Below, in pieces: positions 16,889-25,745 of a DNA stretch of 64,000 nucleotides (the stretch's first letter is position 1; every line of letters begins with the position of its first letter). The DNA lies in the NCBI GenBank assembly GCA_026390795.1, contig JAPLFG010000003.1, positions 1,178,001 to 1,242,000 on the forward strand, written 5' to 3'. The position numbers and the translations under genes are program-made. A model generated the notes under the pieces. It saw only the letters and a list, made by a program, of their open reading frames with translations. It was not told the DNA's origin and ran no database searches. This DNA comes from Ignavibacteriales bacterium (GTDB lineage: Bacteria; Bacteroidota; Ignavibacteria; Ignavibacteriales; Melioribacteraceae).

Positions 16889-17216
16889 TCACTACTCTCC
16901 ATAAATTGTGCACCGAAATATAAATAGAATAAGAATTGCAGAGAGAAAATTTAGTTGGATAAAAATTTCTTTTTTTTAAATGAAAATTGTGTTTGTCAAA
17001 TAATCCGATATGCAGACGAGATATAGTGTATGAAAACTGTGTTTGAGACTGTCAAATTAGGTACAGGGAGGTATTTTCTTTTCATTCCCGCTTTAATACT
17101 TGAGAATTACAGCTCAAACATTTCACAAATCTATTGATTACGGGCTGATGCCAAAACAACTATTCTAATACTAAAAAATATTTACGGAAATTTTCAAATC
17201 ATTCATTGCTAAGCAA
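16889..17216. other. Non-coding gap between malic enzyme and cstA
   Basis: These 328 bases hold no credible gene. They contain the malic-enzyme promoter region (leftward) and the 3' flank of cstA. The one notable feature is a 16-base direct repeat with one mismatch at 16980-16995 and 17030-17045 (ATGAAAAyTGTGTTTG), exactly 50 bases apart, each followed by a TCAAAT. No terminator hairpin was found after cstA. Confidence 0.5.
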
Positions 17217-18947
17217 TTACTTTTTTACTTTTTTTAAAAAAACATTTACTGCTAAAAACACAACACCAAGAGAAAGCATAAATAGAAAAGCATCCACCGC
17301 CATTAGAATATAATTTCCCTTCTTAACATAATCTAAAAATAAAATTATTAAAGCAGTAATAGTGGTTGCTAGCATAAATAGAGCCGGGAATAAAGCGAAG
17401 AAATATTTCTTTCCTTTCAAAACCAACCAGCTTGCAACTGTTATTAATGCAAGCGCAGCAAGAAGCTGGTTTGCGGTTCCAAAAATCGGCCAAAGTACTG
17501 AGAATGCATTTGAGTACGCAAGAATGAACATGAAAATGACCGTCAACAAAGAATTGAACCAGTAATTTTTAAGAAACGGTTTGGGGCTTTTAAAAAGAAT
17601 TACCCACAACTCTTCAAATAAATATCTGTTCAACCTAACTGCTGCATCAAGAGTTGTAATTACAAATCCTTCCACAAGTAAAATTCCAAAAACCGTTCCA
17701 AGCGAGACAGGTATTCCCAAACCTTGATGAAATAAATTTCCCGCAGCCAAAGAAAAACCTAAAATTGGATTTGATTTGACTAACGGATCTGACGGCCACA
17801 CTATTGATTTGTAATCCACAAAACTCAGCCCAACACCAATTGCGAGTAGAACGCAAATGGCAAGGAGTGATTCCAAAAGCATGGAATTGAAACTAACTTT
17901 ACGGGCATCTGTTTCATTTGTAAGTTGCTTGCATGTTGTTCCGCCTCCTACAAGAGAATGGAATCCGGATATAGCACCGCAAGCGATAGTTATAAACATC
18001 ATCGGCCAAATCATGCCAAGGCTTTGTGCTCCTTCTGCAAAATTAAAATTTGGAAGTGAAACAACTGCGCCGCCGAATCCTACAAATAATAAAGAGATTG
18101 CCATCAAAATAATTCCACCGTAAAGAATTTGTACGTTAATAAAATCTCGCGGTTGAAGAATTACCCAAACCGGGGTTCCGGAAGCAATCAAAACATAGAT
18201 TGAAATTATGATCATCCAATGAAAGGGTTGTAATGAAACCGGGAATTCGATTCCAAGGAAAACCGAAACTATGCAAACAGCGGAAGCGAGCAGGTAAGCA
18301 TATAATGTTTTTATTTCTCTTTTATGAATTAACCAGCCGAGAAACGGCGCACAAATAGTAATAAATATTACAGAAGTTGAAGCAATGCCGCCGATTCTTC
18401 CATATGTAATTCCATTTGCTGTTACGGTTTTTAATATTGTATCGGTCCCTTCAACGCCGAGTTTTGTAAGAGGCCAAAGGGATGTTAAAGAAATTGCCGT
18501 TGCACTCAAAAAAGATGAACAAACAAGAAGCAACATCATAATTGTAAAGGTGATCATTAAATTAAAACCGGTTTTGCCGAGAGTGGTTCTTGCAACTTCC
18601 GCAATCGATTTTCCTTTTTCACGAAGACTGATGAACATAGTTGTAAAATCATGAACCGCTCCGAGAAAAATTCCGCCGACAACAACCCACATCCATGCTG
18701 GAATAAATCCGTATAGAACCGCCATTGTAGGTCCTATAATTGGACCCGCGCCGGCTATGGCGGAAAAATGATGAGCAAATACAACGTAGCGTTTTGTAGG
18801 TACGTAATCCCGTCCATCATTGATTGTTACAGCGGGAGTCGGATGGTTTGCATCTTCTCCTAGAGTTTTTGCAACCCACTTTGCATAAAATTTACTGGCT
18901 AAATAAAATAAAACTATCGGAATTGCTAAAAAGAAAAGTACATTCAT
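17217..18947 (-). CDS. cstA: Carbon starvation protein A family transporter
   Basis: The 576-residue protein has about 14 to 16 hydrophobic spans and the family signatures HHFSAIAGAGPIIGPTMA, GGIFLGAVHDFTTMFIS and GTANQLLAALAL. CstA proteins take up peptides or pyruvate when carbon is short. The ATG at 18947 is preceded by a GAGG ribosome site. The gene is monocistronic and lies in the same direction as malic enzyme, giving a plausible pyruvate link, although no common operon is likely because of the gap. Confidence 0.93.
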   Translation of the reverse strand: MNVLFFLAIPIVLFYLASKFYAKWVAKTLGEDANHPTPAVTINDGRDYVPTKRYVVFAHHFSAIAGAGPIIGPTMAVLYGFIPAWMWVVVGGIFLGAVHDFTTMFISLREKGKSIAEVARTTLGKTGFNLMITFTIMMLLLVCSSFLSATAISLTSLWPLTKLGVEGTDTILKTVTANGITYGRIGGIASTSVIFITICAPFLGWLIHKREIKTLYAYLLASAVCIVSVFLGIEFPVSLQPFHWMIIISIYVLIASGTPVWVILQPRDFINVQILYGGIILMAISLLFVGFGGAVVSLPNFNFAEGAQSLGMIWPMMFITIACGAISGFHSLVGGGTTCKQLTNETDARKVSFNSMLLESLLAICVLLAIGVGLSFVDYKSIVWPSDPLVKSNPILGFSLAAGNLFHQGLGIPVSLGTVFGILLVEGFVITTLDAAVRLNRYLFEELWVILFKSPKPFLKNYWFNSLLTVIFMFILAYSNAFSVLWPIFGTANQLLAALALITVASWLVLKGKKYFFALFPALFMLATTITALIILFLDYVKKGNYILMAVDAFLFMLSLGVVFLAVNVFLKKVKK

Positions 18948-19124
18948 CGCAGCCTCACAAGTGCCATAAAAGAGTTAAAGAAATATAAAAATATTTACAG
19001 TGATTCATAAATATTTTAAAGGAATAATGCGCCGCTTTCTGCTCAATTGGACTTGTTCATTGTATCACATTAAGTGTGGATAAATAATTGCAAACTGGTA
19101 ATAGAGAGGCTTTATTTTTAAACG

Positions 19125-20264
19125 TTATCCGCGTGTTGAGTGGATCATTGCCTTAAGAATACCGGGAAAAGTTTTTATAAAACTGAAGCCGATCTTCCGA
19201 GCATGATTATTTAAGATGATCCTTTGAACAGTTTTTGCTGTCGCAATTCTTTTATTGAAAAGACTCCGCCATTCCTTGATATAAATTTTTTCTGTTTCAA
19301 GGTCATCTAATTTTTTAAATCTCTGTTTATGGAAAACATCCGCCACCAAACTTGCGCTCTCTACAGCCATTCCAATACCGTCTCCCGTCAATGGCGCAAT
19401 AACAGCAGCGGCATCGCCGATCATATAAATACCGTCCTTAACCAGTTCGCGGTTTCCAAAATAAATATTGCCGGTTCCGTAAACCGGCAATTCCTCAAGA
19501 ACTTTATAAATAGAATCGTTGAATAACGATCCGAAACTTTTGTTCGACATCATCAACTTCTTAAGCTGTTCCCTCGGATGAGCCAAACCGTTATTTCTTT
19601 TTTCCAAAAAACAAACCGTCACCTTATTTTCGTCAACGGTATTTATGCCGCAATAAATATCAGCTGATGTAAAAATTTTAATTGTGTCTTTTTCCAAATT
19701 ATGGAATGCTGAGTCGTCAACATGAAATTTGATGCCGTTGAGGTATGATCTGCTGTTCAAAAACTTTCTGTTCAATTTTTTATCAAGAATGTTCTGTCTG
19801 CCGTAAGCGGCAATAACTTTATCTGCCGTAATTTCACTCAAGAATGAGCCATCGTGAATTGTAATGTGGTATTTATCATTACGAAATTTAATTTCTTTAA
19901 CTTCTACCGGTTGAAGAACTTCAATTCCTTTTTCTTTTCCGGATTTGAGCAGAAAGTTATCAAAGCGACCCCGCTTTAATCCATAGCCCGTGAAATTTAA
20001 GTCAGATTTAATAAACTTGCCGTTATCATAAAAAAATTTGAATGAAGTAATAGGATTTGGCTGAAGTAGCAAAAAATTTTCAAACAAATCAAGCCGTTGA
20101 AGATTGGAAGTAACTTCTCTTGATAAGAATTCTCCGCACAATGTTTCTCTTGGAAAAGATTTTTTTTCAATAAGACAGACCTCAAAGCCTAATTTGTTAA
20201 GACTAAGCGCCGCTACTGATCCGGCGGGTCCGCCTCCGATAATTGCAACATCATACTTTTTCAT
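19125..20264 (-). CDS. FAD-dependent oxidoreductase, geranylgeranyl-reductase/PHBH type
   Basis: The N-terminal FAD motif VAIIGGGPAGSVAALSL and later GDAAAVIAPLTGDGIGMAVESA identify a group A flavoprotein monooxygenase or geranylgeranyl-reductase-like enzyme of 379 residues. It lies 6 bases after the methyltransferase stop, in an operon with the type III polyketide synthase. In the srsABC operon of Streptomyces the corresponding flavoprotein hydroxylates alkylresorcinols to quinones. The same role is inferred here, although a reductase role is possible. Confidence 0.88.
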   Translation of the reverse strand: MKKYDVAIIGGGPAGSVAALSLNKLGFEVCLIEKKSFPRETLCGEFLSREVTSNLQRLDLFENFLLLQPNPITSFKFFYDNGKFIKSDLNFTGYGLKRGRFDNFLLKSGKEKGIEVLQPVEVKEIKFRNDKYHITIHDGSFLSEITADKVIAAYGRQNILDKKLNRKFLNSRSYLNGIKFHVDDSAFHNLEKDTIKIFTSADIYCGINTVDENKVTVCFLEKRNNGLAHPREQLKKLMMSNKSFGSLFNDSIYKVLEELPVYGTGNIYFGNRELVKDGIYMIGDAAAVIAPLTGDGIGMAVESASLVADVFHKQRFKKLDDLETEKIYIKEWRSLFNKRIATAKTVQRIILNNHARKIGFSFIKTFPGILKAMIHSTRG

Positions 20265-20270
20265 ATGAAT

Positions 20271-20948
20271 TTATTTGGTTATTACGGCAAGCCATCGAAA
20301 TGCCCACCGGTATCTTATTGAGTAGTTGAAATTTATTTTTGAAAGAATTTTTTTCAATTCATTTTTTATAAATCCTCTTCTAACCGATAAAGGTCCATCG
20401 TTTTGTACCATTTTGCTTCGCGAGAAAAAAAAGGTTAGTAGTTTAATTCCCATAAGAGCAAAGATTGAGCGCTGGAGATCGTTGATAATAATTCCATATC
20501 TGGAAATTTTTAAAAATTTTTCCAGTAACTCATTTATTTCTTCTTCGTTAAAATGATGTAAAAACAGAGAGGCGTGTATAATATCAAAGCTCGAATCTTT
20601 AAAAGGAAGATAAAACACATCACCGCAAATTACGTTCCCAGTTAATTTTTGATGATTTGTGTATCTGCAAACACCTTTATTAATATCAAAACTGCAGATT
20701 TCAACATTTCCATCAAAGAATTTTCCGATTTTAAAATTATCGGAACCGCCTGCACCAACATCTAGAATTTTAATCTGATTGGGGAAAGAGTGTTTATTCA
20801 GAAATAGTTTTAACCCTTTTCTTGTTGTGGAATTTCCTCCAAGAAACTTATTTATGACACTTAATTCTTTCAATGCATAATTAATTCTTTCATCGGTGAT
20901 AGAAAAATCATCCATAATTTCTTTTTGATAACTTCTTTTAAGAAACAT
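20271..20948 (-). CDS. Class I SAM-dependent methyltransferase of the polyketide operon
   Basis: The protein (225 residues from the ATG at 20948) has SAM motif I ILDVGAGGSDNF, the acidic ICSFDIN loop and the FDIIHASLFLHHF motif, typical of the UbiE/Coq5-like superfamily. Its start overlaps the stop of the polyketide synthase by one base (TAATG), so translation is coupled. This fixes the start and rules out the longer in-frame extension to 21008, which would lie within the synthase gene. It probably methylates the phenolic product of the synthase. Confidence 0.9.
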   Translation of the reverse strand: MFLKRSYQKEIMDDFSITDERINYALKELSVINKFLGGNSTTRKGLKLFLNKHSFPNQIKILDVGAGGSDNFKIGKFFDGNVEICSFDINKGVCRYTNHQKLTGNVICGDVFYLPFKDSSFDIIHASLFLHHFNEEEINELLEKFLKISRYGIIINDLQRSIFALMGIKLLTFFFSRSKMVQNDGPLSVRRGFIKNELKKILSKINFNYSIRYRWAFRWLAVITK

Positions 20949-22039
20949 TAAACGCCTTTCATTAAAGCAACTTCCATGCTTAACCCCGGGCCAAAAGCTA
21001 CAGCGCAAATAAAATCGTTACTCTTGATTTCCCTAGTGTTAAATATTTCCTTCATCACAAACAGAATTGATGCCGAAGACATGTTCCCATAGTTCTTTAG
21101 AACATTGCGCGATGGCATCATTTCTTCGTTATCTAATTGAAGTCCGGTTTGTAAGGAATCTAAAATTGCTCTACCGCCCGGATGGAGTGCCCAATGTTTT
21201 ATATCATTTTGTTTTATTCCCCAGTTATCAAAAATCTTTATTAGAGCTGGAACCGCCTCTTCTAAAATTATTTTAGGAAGTTCTGATGAAAGAATCATCT
21301 CAAACCCAAAATCACCAATTTTCCAGCCCATGTAATTAGACGAGTTTTTAAAAAGGATTGAATTTGTTTTAAGAAGTTTCAATTTTGATTTGGACTTCAT
21401 TGATTCAGAGTTAGAAAATAATACGGCTGCGGCTCCGTCGGCAAAGATTAGATTTGCGAGAATATTATCTTTTGTAGCTTCTGTTTGTAAATGAAGACTG
21501 CATAGTTCAACAGAAACTAAAAGTGCATTCCCCTCTTCATTTGAATTATTCATTGCTTCAAGAACGGAATTAAAACCAATTAGCGAAGCGGCGCATCCCA
21601 TAAAGCCGATGTTAGTCCTCTTAATAGTACGCGGTAATTGAAATTTTTCGATTAGGTTATAATCCAATCCGGGTGCAAAGAAACCTGTACATGATATTGT
21701 TATTAATCTGTTAATTTTATCAGGATCGAAGTCTGTACTATCAAAAAGTTTTTTTACTGCATCTTCGGTAAGAGCAATAGACCATTTTTCATATTCTTCC
21801 ATCCGGGTTTTAGTGCTCGGTCGTATGTAATTCCCATCAGAAGAATAAAATTTATTATCTTCTGAATCATCGGCATCCGGTAAAACAAAATATCTTGAAT
21901 CAATTCCCGAATGAGCCGAAGCGGCGTCAATCATTCTTGCCACAGCTGGTCTTCCAGTCATTCTTTTTTTTAATTCTTCAGACACTTTTGATTGAAGAAC
22001 TTTATACGGAGGCGAAGCTGTGGCTATATCGATTAACAT
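20948..22039 (-). CDS. Type III polyketide synthase (alkylresorcinol/alkylpyrone type)
   Basis: The 363-residue enzyme has the chalcone-synthase catalytic triad: C149 in NIGFMGCAAS, H286 in HWALHPGGRAIL and N319 in NYGNMSSAS. Such enzymes extend an acyl-CoA starter with malonyl-CoA to make alkylpyrones or alkylresorcinols. The downstream methyltransferase and flavoprotein point to a methylated, oxidised phenolic lipid, possibly a quinone, placed in membranes. The start ATG at 22039 opens the three-gene operon. A 275-base gap separates it from the divergent response regulator. Confidence 0.95.
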   Translation of the reverse strand: MLIDIATASPPYKVLQSKVSEELKKRMTGRPAVARMIDAASAHSGIDSRYFVLPDADDSEDNKFYSSDGNYIRPSTKTRMEEYEKWSIALTEDAVKKLFDSTDFDPDKINRLITISCTGFFAPGLDYNLIEKFQLPRTIKRTNIGFMGCAASLIGFNSVLEAMNNSNEEGNALLVSVELCSLHLQTEATKDNILANLIFADGAAAVLFSNSESMKSKSKLKLLKTNSILFKNSSNYMGWKIGDFGFEMILSSELPKIILEEAVPALIKIFDNWGIKQNDIKHWALHPGGRAILDSLQTGLQLDNEEMMPSRNVLKNYGNMSSASILFVMKEIFNTREIKSNDFICAVAFGPGLSMEVALMKGV

Positions 22040-22274
22040 TTTATATTGATTCCCAAGGTTTAATAATCTTAACGATCAATCATTAACTGATTTTGATATA
22101 AGAACACTATTTTCAATTGAATGATTCCACTATATCCTAAAGGCTTAAAAATACAAGTAGCATGCAAAATTAGAGAGACGGATATATAATTAACTATTGC
22201 TATTTTTGATAATATTAAGCTTTAATCAAGAGTAGAATTGGCAGGTAATTCAAACAATAAAAAACTAAACACCC

Positions 22275-22299
22275 GGGAGTTTACGAACTCTCCTTTTTT
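22275..22299 (+). terminator. Terminator-like hairpin just upstream of response regulator
   Basis: GGGAGTT pairs with AACTC-T-CC (7 bp with one bulged T) around a TACG tetraloop and is followed by six T. It ends 15 bases before the ATG of the response regulator on the same strand, with no gene upstream on that strand. It may be an attenuator of the two-component operon or the end of an unseen small RNA. Confidence 0.6.
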
Positions 22300-22314
22300 G
22301 TTTATCTTAAGTAT

Positions 22315-22983
22315 ATGAGAATATTATTAGTAGAAGACGAGAAAAAGGTTGCTTCCTTTATAAAGAAAGGATTGGAAGAAGAGCTTTATGAAGTTGACAC
22401 CGCGTTCAACGGGAAGGATGGAGTTGAACTTGCTCTTACAGATGAGTATGATTTGATTATCTCAGACATTATGATGCCGCTGATGAACGGTTTACAACTC
22501 ACAAAGGAATTACGAAAAAATAAAATTATTACTCCAATACTTTTGCTTACTGTAAAAGATGGCACAAAAGATAAAGTTGAAGGACTTGATAGCGGTGCCG
22601 ATGATTATTTATCAAAACCGTTTGCATTCGAAGAATTGACAGCTAGAGTGCGTGCTTTGCTAAGAAGACAAGACTCGCAAAAAGATAATTTGTTAAAAGC
22701 AGATGATCTGAGCATCGACCTAGTAGCCCATAAAGTAACCCGGTCCGATAAAGAGATTATACTAACTCCGAAAGAATACTCAATCCTGGAATATCTTTTA
22801 AGAAATAAGAATAAAATCATTACGCGTACAAAACTTATTGAACATGTATACGATTTTCATTTCGACAGCGGCACAAATGTAATTGATGTTTATATCAATA
22901 AACTCCGGATGAAAGTCGATCATGGATTTGAAAAACAGATGATTCACACTGTACGAGGCGTGGGTTATATTATTAAAGAATAG
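22315..22983 (+). CDS. OmpR-family response regulator
   Basis: The receiver domain has the phosphoacceptor D51 (LIISDIMMP), the acidic pair ED at the start (LLVEDE) and the lysine in YLSKPF. The C-terminal winged helix contains LTPKEYSILEYLL, and its recognition part ends HTVRGVGYIIKE. It most resembles CusR/CopR regulators of metal and envelope stress. The stop is 13 bases before the kinase ATG, so the pair is one operon. A terminator-like hairpin lies directly upstream. Confidence 0.93.
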   Translation: MRILLVEDEKKVASFIKKGLEEELYEVDTAFNGKDGVELALTDEYDLIISDIMMPLMNGLQLTKELRKNKIITPILLLTVKDGTKDKVEGLDSGADDYLSKPFAFEELTARVRALLRRQDSQKDNLLKADDLSIDLVAHKVTRSDKEIILTPKEYSILEYLLRNKNKIITRTKLIEHVYDFHFDSGTNVIDVYINKLRMKVDHGFEKQMIHTVRGVGYIIKE

Positions 22984-22996
22984 TTTAGACTTGGTT

Positions 22997-24421
22997 ATGA
23001 TTACAAAGATTAAATTATTTTTCACTTCAACACGATTCAAAATAACAATCTGGTATTCTTCCCTTTTCTTTTTGATGGAATTTTTACTCGGCATGGTAAT
23101 CTATTTTTACATTTATAGCATTTCCCATATGAATCTGGATTCAAGCCTCAAAACGCAGGCAAATTCTATTCTACGAGTTATCGAAGAAAAACATGTTGAT
23201 TTGGATTCTTTTCAGCCTAGCACCGTATACAAATCTGAAGATGAGTTAATTTGGGATATTGCTTACGATGCAATTGTTTTCAATCGTAGAAACACTTTTA
23301 TAGAAGTTACTACATCGAACAGAATAATTTTCAAGACTGCAAATCTTGGTAAGATTACTTTATCCTTCCCGGATAAGAAAGAAAAAGCCGCTCTGTTCGA
23401 TTATAAGAATATAGATCTATCTGAAGGCGTGGTAAGAGTTTGTCAATTAAAAAGCAAAAAGTATGTTGTTATTGTTGCTTACTCCAAAGAATACATTTCC
23501 CAAACACTCAGCAATCTAAAAGAAATTTATATTCTCATCGCTCCAATATTTTTCCTTATTTCAATTGTAGGCGGCGCTCTTATTTCCGCCAAATCCCTCT
23601 CTCGTATTGATGCAATTATAAGGAAGACAGAAGAAATAACCGGTCAAAATTTAGATGAGACCATTCCTGGCGGTGAATATTTTGATGAGTACGGTAGGTT
23701 AGTGAAAAAAATGAATGAAATGGTTGGGAGAATTAAAACTTCTGTGGATTTTATGAACCAATTCTCTATTTCGGCAGCGCATGAATTAAAAACTCCTTTG
23801 ACAATCTTGCGCGGTGAAATCGAGATTGCTCTTAAGTCTGAAAAAACCCCGCAACAATACATTGAGGTTTTAAAAAGCAATTTCGAAGAGACAATAAGAA
23901 TGATTAAGATCATTGATAATCTTTTCTTTATTTCGAAGAGCGATAACGCAATGATCAATATAGACTATCAAGAAGTCGAGCTTAAATCATTCTTAAGTTC
24001 TTTGTCTAAAAGTTTGGGAATATTAGGTCAAGAAAAAAACATGTCTTTGGTTTTAGAGGACTTGCCAAATTTATATATACAGATTGATATTAATTTGATG
24101 AAACAAGCATTATCCAATATCATCGATAATGCATTCAAGTTTGGAGATGAAAATACGGATGTGACCATTTCGGCAATTGATTTGGGAGAGGAAATTAAAA
24201 TTTGCATCACTAATACCGGAGAAAGAATTCCAGCAGAGGAAGTCGAAAAAATATTTGATCGATTTTATCGTGCAGATATATCTAGAACAAGGAAAACCGG
24301 GGGTGTAGGACTGGGATTGTCTGTGGTGAAATCAATTGTGAATCTTCACAAAGGAACAGTAGAAGTGCAAACAACGAACAATTCATTAACAAAATTAATT
24401 ATATATCTTCCAAAAATCTGA
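22997..24421 (+). CDS. Sensor histidine kinase, CusS-like
   Basis: Two membrane spans (about 16-42 and 180-200) enclose a periplasmic sensor of some 140 residues. A HAMP domain follows, then HisKA with the phosphoacceptor in SAAHELKTPL (H262), and a HATPase domain with NIIDNAFKF and GGVGLGLSVVKSIVNLH. A TTG at 22991 is in frame, but the ATG at 22997 is the more usual start. It pairs with the preceding OmpR-type regulator. The signal is unknown. Metal resistance genes are not adjacent. Confidence 0.92.
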   Translation: MITKIKLFFTSTRFKITIWYSSLFFLMEFLLGMVIYFYIYSISHMNLDSSLKTQANSILRVIEEKHVDLDSFQPSTVYKSEDELIWDIAYDAIVFNRRNTFIEVTTSNRIIFKTANLGKITLSFPDKKEKAALFDYKNIDLSEGVVRVCQLKSKKYVVIVAYSKEYISQTLSNLKEIYILIAPIFFLISIVGGALISAKSLSRIDAIIRKTEEITGQNLDETIPGGEYFDEYGRLVKKMNEMVGRIKTSVDFMNQFSISAAHELKTPLTILRGEIEIALKSEKTPQQYIEVLKSNFEETIRMIKIIDNLFFISKSDNAMINIDYQEVELKSFLSSLSKSLGILGQEKNMSLVLEDLPNLYIQIDINLMKQALSNIIDNAFKFGDENTDVTISAIDLGEEIKICITNTGERIPAEEVEKIFDRFYRADISRTRKTGGVGLGLSVVKSIVNLHKGTVEVQTTNNSLTKLIIYLPKI

Positions 24422-24436
24422 AGCGCTAATTACTAA

Positions 24437-24466
24437 AACGGCGCCTTAATTGGCGCCGTTATTTTC
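24437..24466. terminator. Bidirectional terminator between kinase and rlpA
   Basis: AACGGCGCC and GGCGCCGTT form a perfect 9-bp stem around a TTAATT loop, followed by ATTTT on the plus strand. On the minus strand the A-rich flank reads as TTTAG. It stands between convergent genes. Confidence 0.88.
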
Positions 24467-24472
24467 TTGATA

Positions 24473-24955
24473 TTAATTGAGGGTGCTGATTGGATTTATC
24501 TCTGAATTAAGGGCAACTACTGCGACTTTCACTCTTATAACACCTCTGCCAATCATTCCGAGTGCAAGAGCTGTTCCTTTCGATAAGTCCAGGTCGCGTC
24601 CATCAACATAGGGACCCCGATCGTTAATTCTAACGATTACGGATTTACTATTTCTGATGTTTGTTATTTGGAGGATTGTACCAAAGGGCAAATATTTATG
24701 AGCAGCTGTTAGAGCCATCTGGTTATATTGTTCGCCGTTAGCGGTTGCTTTTCCATGAAAACGCGGACCGTACCATGATGCCGTCATAACTCCCATTGGG
24801 TTTATGTTCACAGCTGTCATGCTTGGTTCAGCATCTCTGCTTATGATTATTTTAGCTGCACCATTATTCTCGCTCGCAGACGTATCGCCAAAACCAATAA
24901 ATCCTACGCTTGCGGCTATTAGACTAACGATGATAACTATTTTTAATCTTTGCAA
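24473..24955 (-). CDS. rlpA: RlpA-like double-psi beta-barrel protein
   Basis: After a signal peptide comes the RlpA domain: ASWYGPRFHGKATANGE, ALTAAHKYLPFGT, and VRINDRGPYVDGRDLDLSKGTA, which includes the aspartates typical of the fold. RlpA proteins are septal peptidoglycan lytic transglycosylases that cut glycans lacking stem peptides. At 160 residues this one has no SPOR domain. The start is TTG at 24955, supported by a GAGG ribosome site 6 bases upstream. Confidence 0.88.
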   Translation of the reverse strand: MQRLKIVIIVSLIAASVGFIGFGDTSASENNGAAKIIISRDAEPSMTAVNINPMGVMTASWYGPRFHGKATANGEQYNQMALTAAHKYLPFGTILQITNIRNSKSVIVRINDRGPYVDGRDLDLSKGTALALGMIGRGVIRVKVAVVALNSEINPISTLN

Positions 24956-25032
24956 ATATTACCTCTTTTTTATTGAACATACGTTTTAAAGTTGGAGTAA
25001 AGGAAAAACTTCAGTTCGAAATACAGGTGGAG

Positions 25033-25368
25033 TTAATTCTTGAGTCGCGACGTGAACCAGATACTGATTCGTCTTGTATTCTCTGCAAATGGCAATGAAA
25101 TATTTGAAAGAATATAATTTTTGATAAGATAGTTCGATAATTTTTCTGAGAGGGCTGGTTGATTATTTCCTAAATTTTGGATTGAATCGGTAATAGAATC
25201 ACTCTGACACATAGCCGAAAGACCAATAATAGTCCTTTCAGCGATTTTCAATGGTGCCTTTCCAGAAACCCGTGATGGATAAAACTCAGACACAGATTTT
25301 GAAAAAGCTGTTCCTGCGGAGAACATAAGAACCAGGATAAAGAAATATGTCAGTTTTTTTTGATTCAC
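25033..25368 (-). CDS. Small exported hypothetical protein
   Basis: A likely signal peptide (MNQKKLTYFFILVLMFSAGTAFS) precedes about 88 residues with no recognised domain. The start would be GTG at 25368 without an obvious ribosome site. It lies in the same direction as rlpA, 77 bases upstream of it. Function is unknown, and an over-called frame cannot be excluded. Confidence 0.55.
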   Translation of the reverse strand: MNQKKLTYFFILVLMFSAGTAFSKSVSEFYPSRVSGKAPLKIAERTIIGLSAMCQSDSITDSIQNLGNNQPALSEKLSNYLIKNYILSNISLPFAENTRRISIWFTSRLKN

Positions 25369-25745
25369 TAAAGCACTTGTAAGTTTGATTCATATATTGA
25401 TGCCGCTAATTTAATCATTTAGGAGTATAAGAGACAACCTTTGGGATCTATCGCAAGAAGAATTGAAAACGTAAAAGCGCTGTTTTTAGACGATTTTTAA
25501 AGAATTTTTACAAGAGACAAAATTTTTTGTCTCCCCTTTCATAAAATTACTACCTAATTTCCGCTGCCGGTCTATTTCATGACTAATATCGGGCAACTTG
25601 TCCTCTGTAGGCTTCCGTTCATTTTTAGAACAATTTTAATTTTGCTTCTCTCCATCACCCTTTCCTAAGGAAGTACTCTTTGTAACTTCCAATTTAAAGT
25701 CTCTCCTCTTTTTCATAAGTTATAGATGATTAAAAAAGAAAAATG
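25369..25745. other. Non-coding gap with a perfect palindrome
   Basis: This 377-base gap separates divergent genes. It contains a perfect 9-bp inverted repeat at 25514-25533 (GAGACAAAA, TT, TTTTGTCTC), and GAGACAA also occurs once more at about 25430. No credible gene of useful length was found. The sequence just before 25746 is AT-rich and lacks a clear ribosome site. Confidence 0.5.
25514..25533. repeat. Perfect 9-bp inverted repeat, possible operator
   Basis: GAGACAAAA and TTTTGTCTC are separated by two T residues. The site is about 146 bases upstream of the leftward hypothetical gene and 210 bases upstream of the glycosyltransferase. It could be an operator or a transcript hairpin. The stem is followed by CCCTTTC, so it is not a good rightward terminator. 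Confidence 0.45.

Noticed and set aside
18944-18970. A sigma-54-like match (TGGCAC then GC at the right distance) before cstA
   Set aside because: The -12 part overlaps the ribosome site of cstA just before its ATG, so transcription would start inside the gene, and the -12 box (AGGC) deviates from TTGC.
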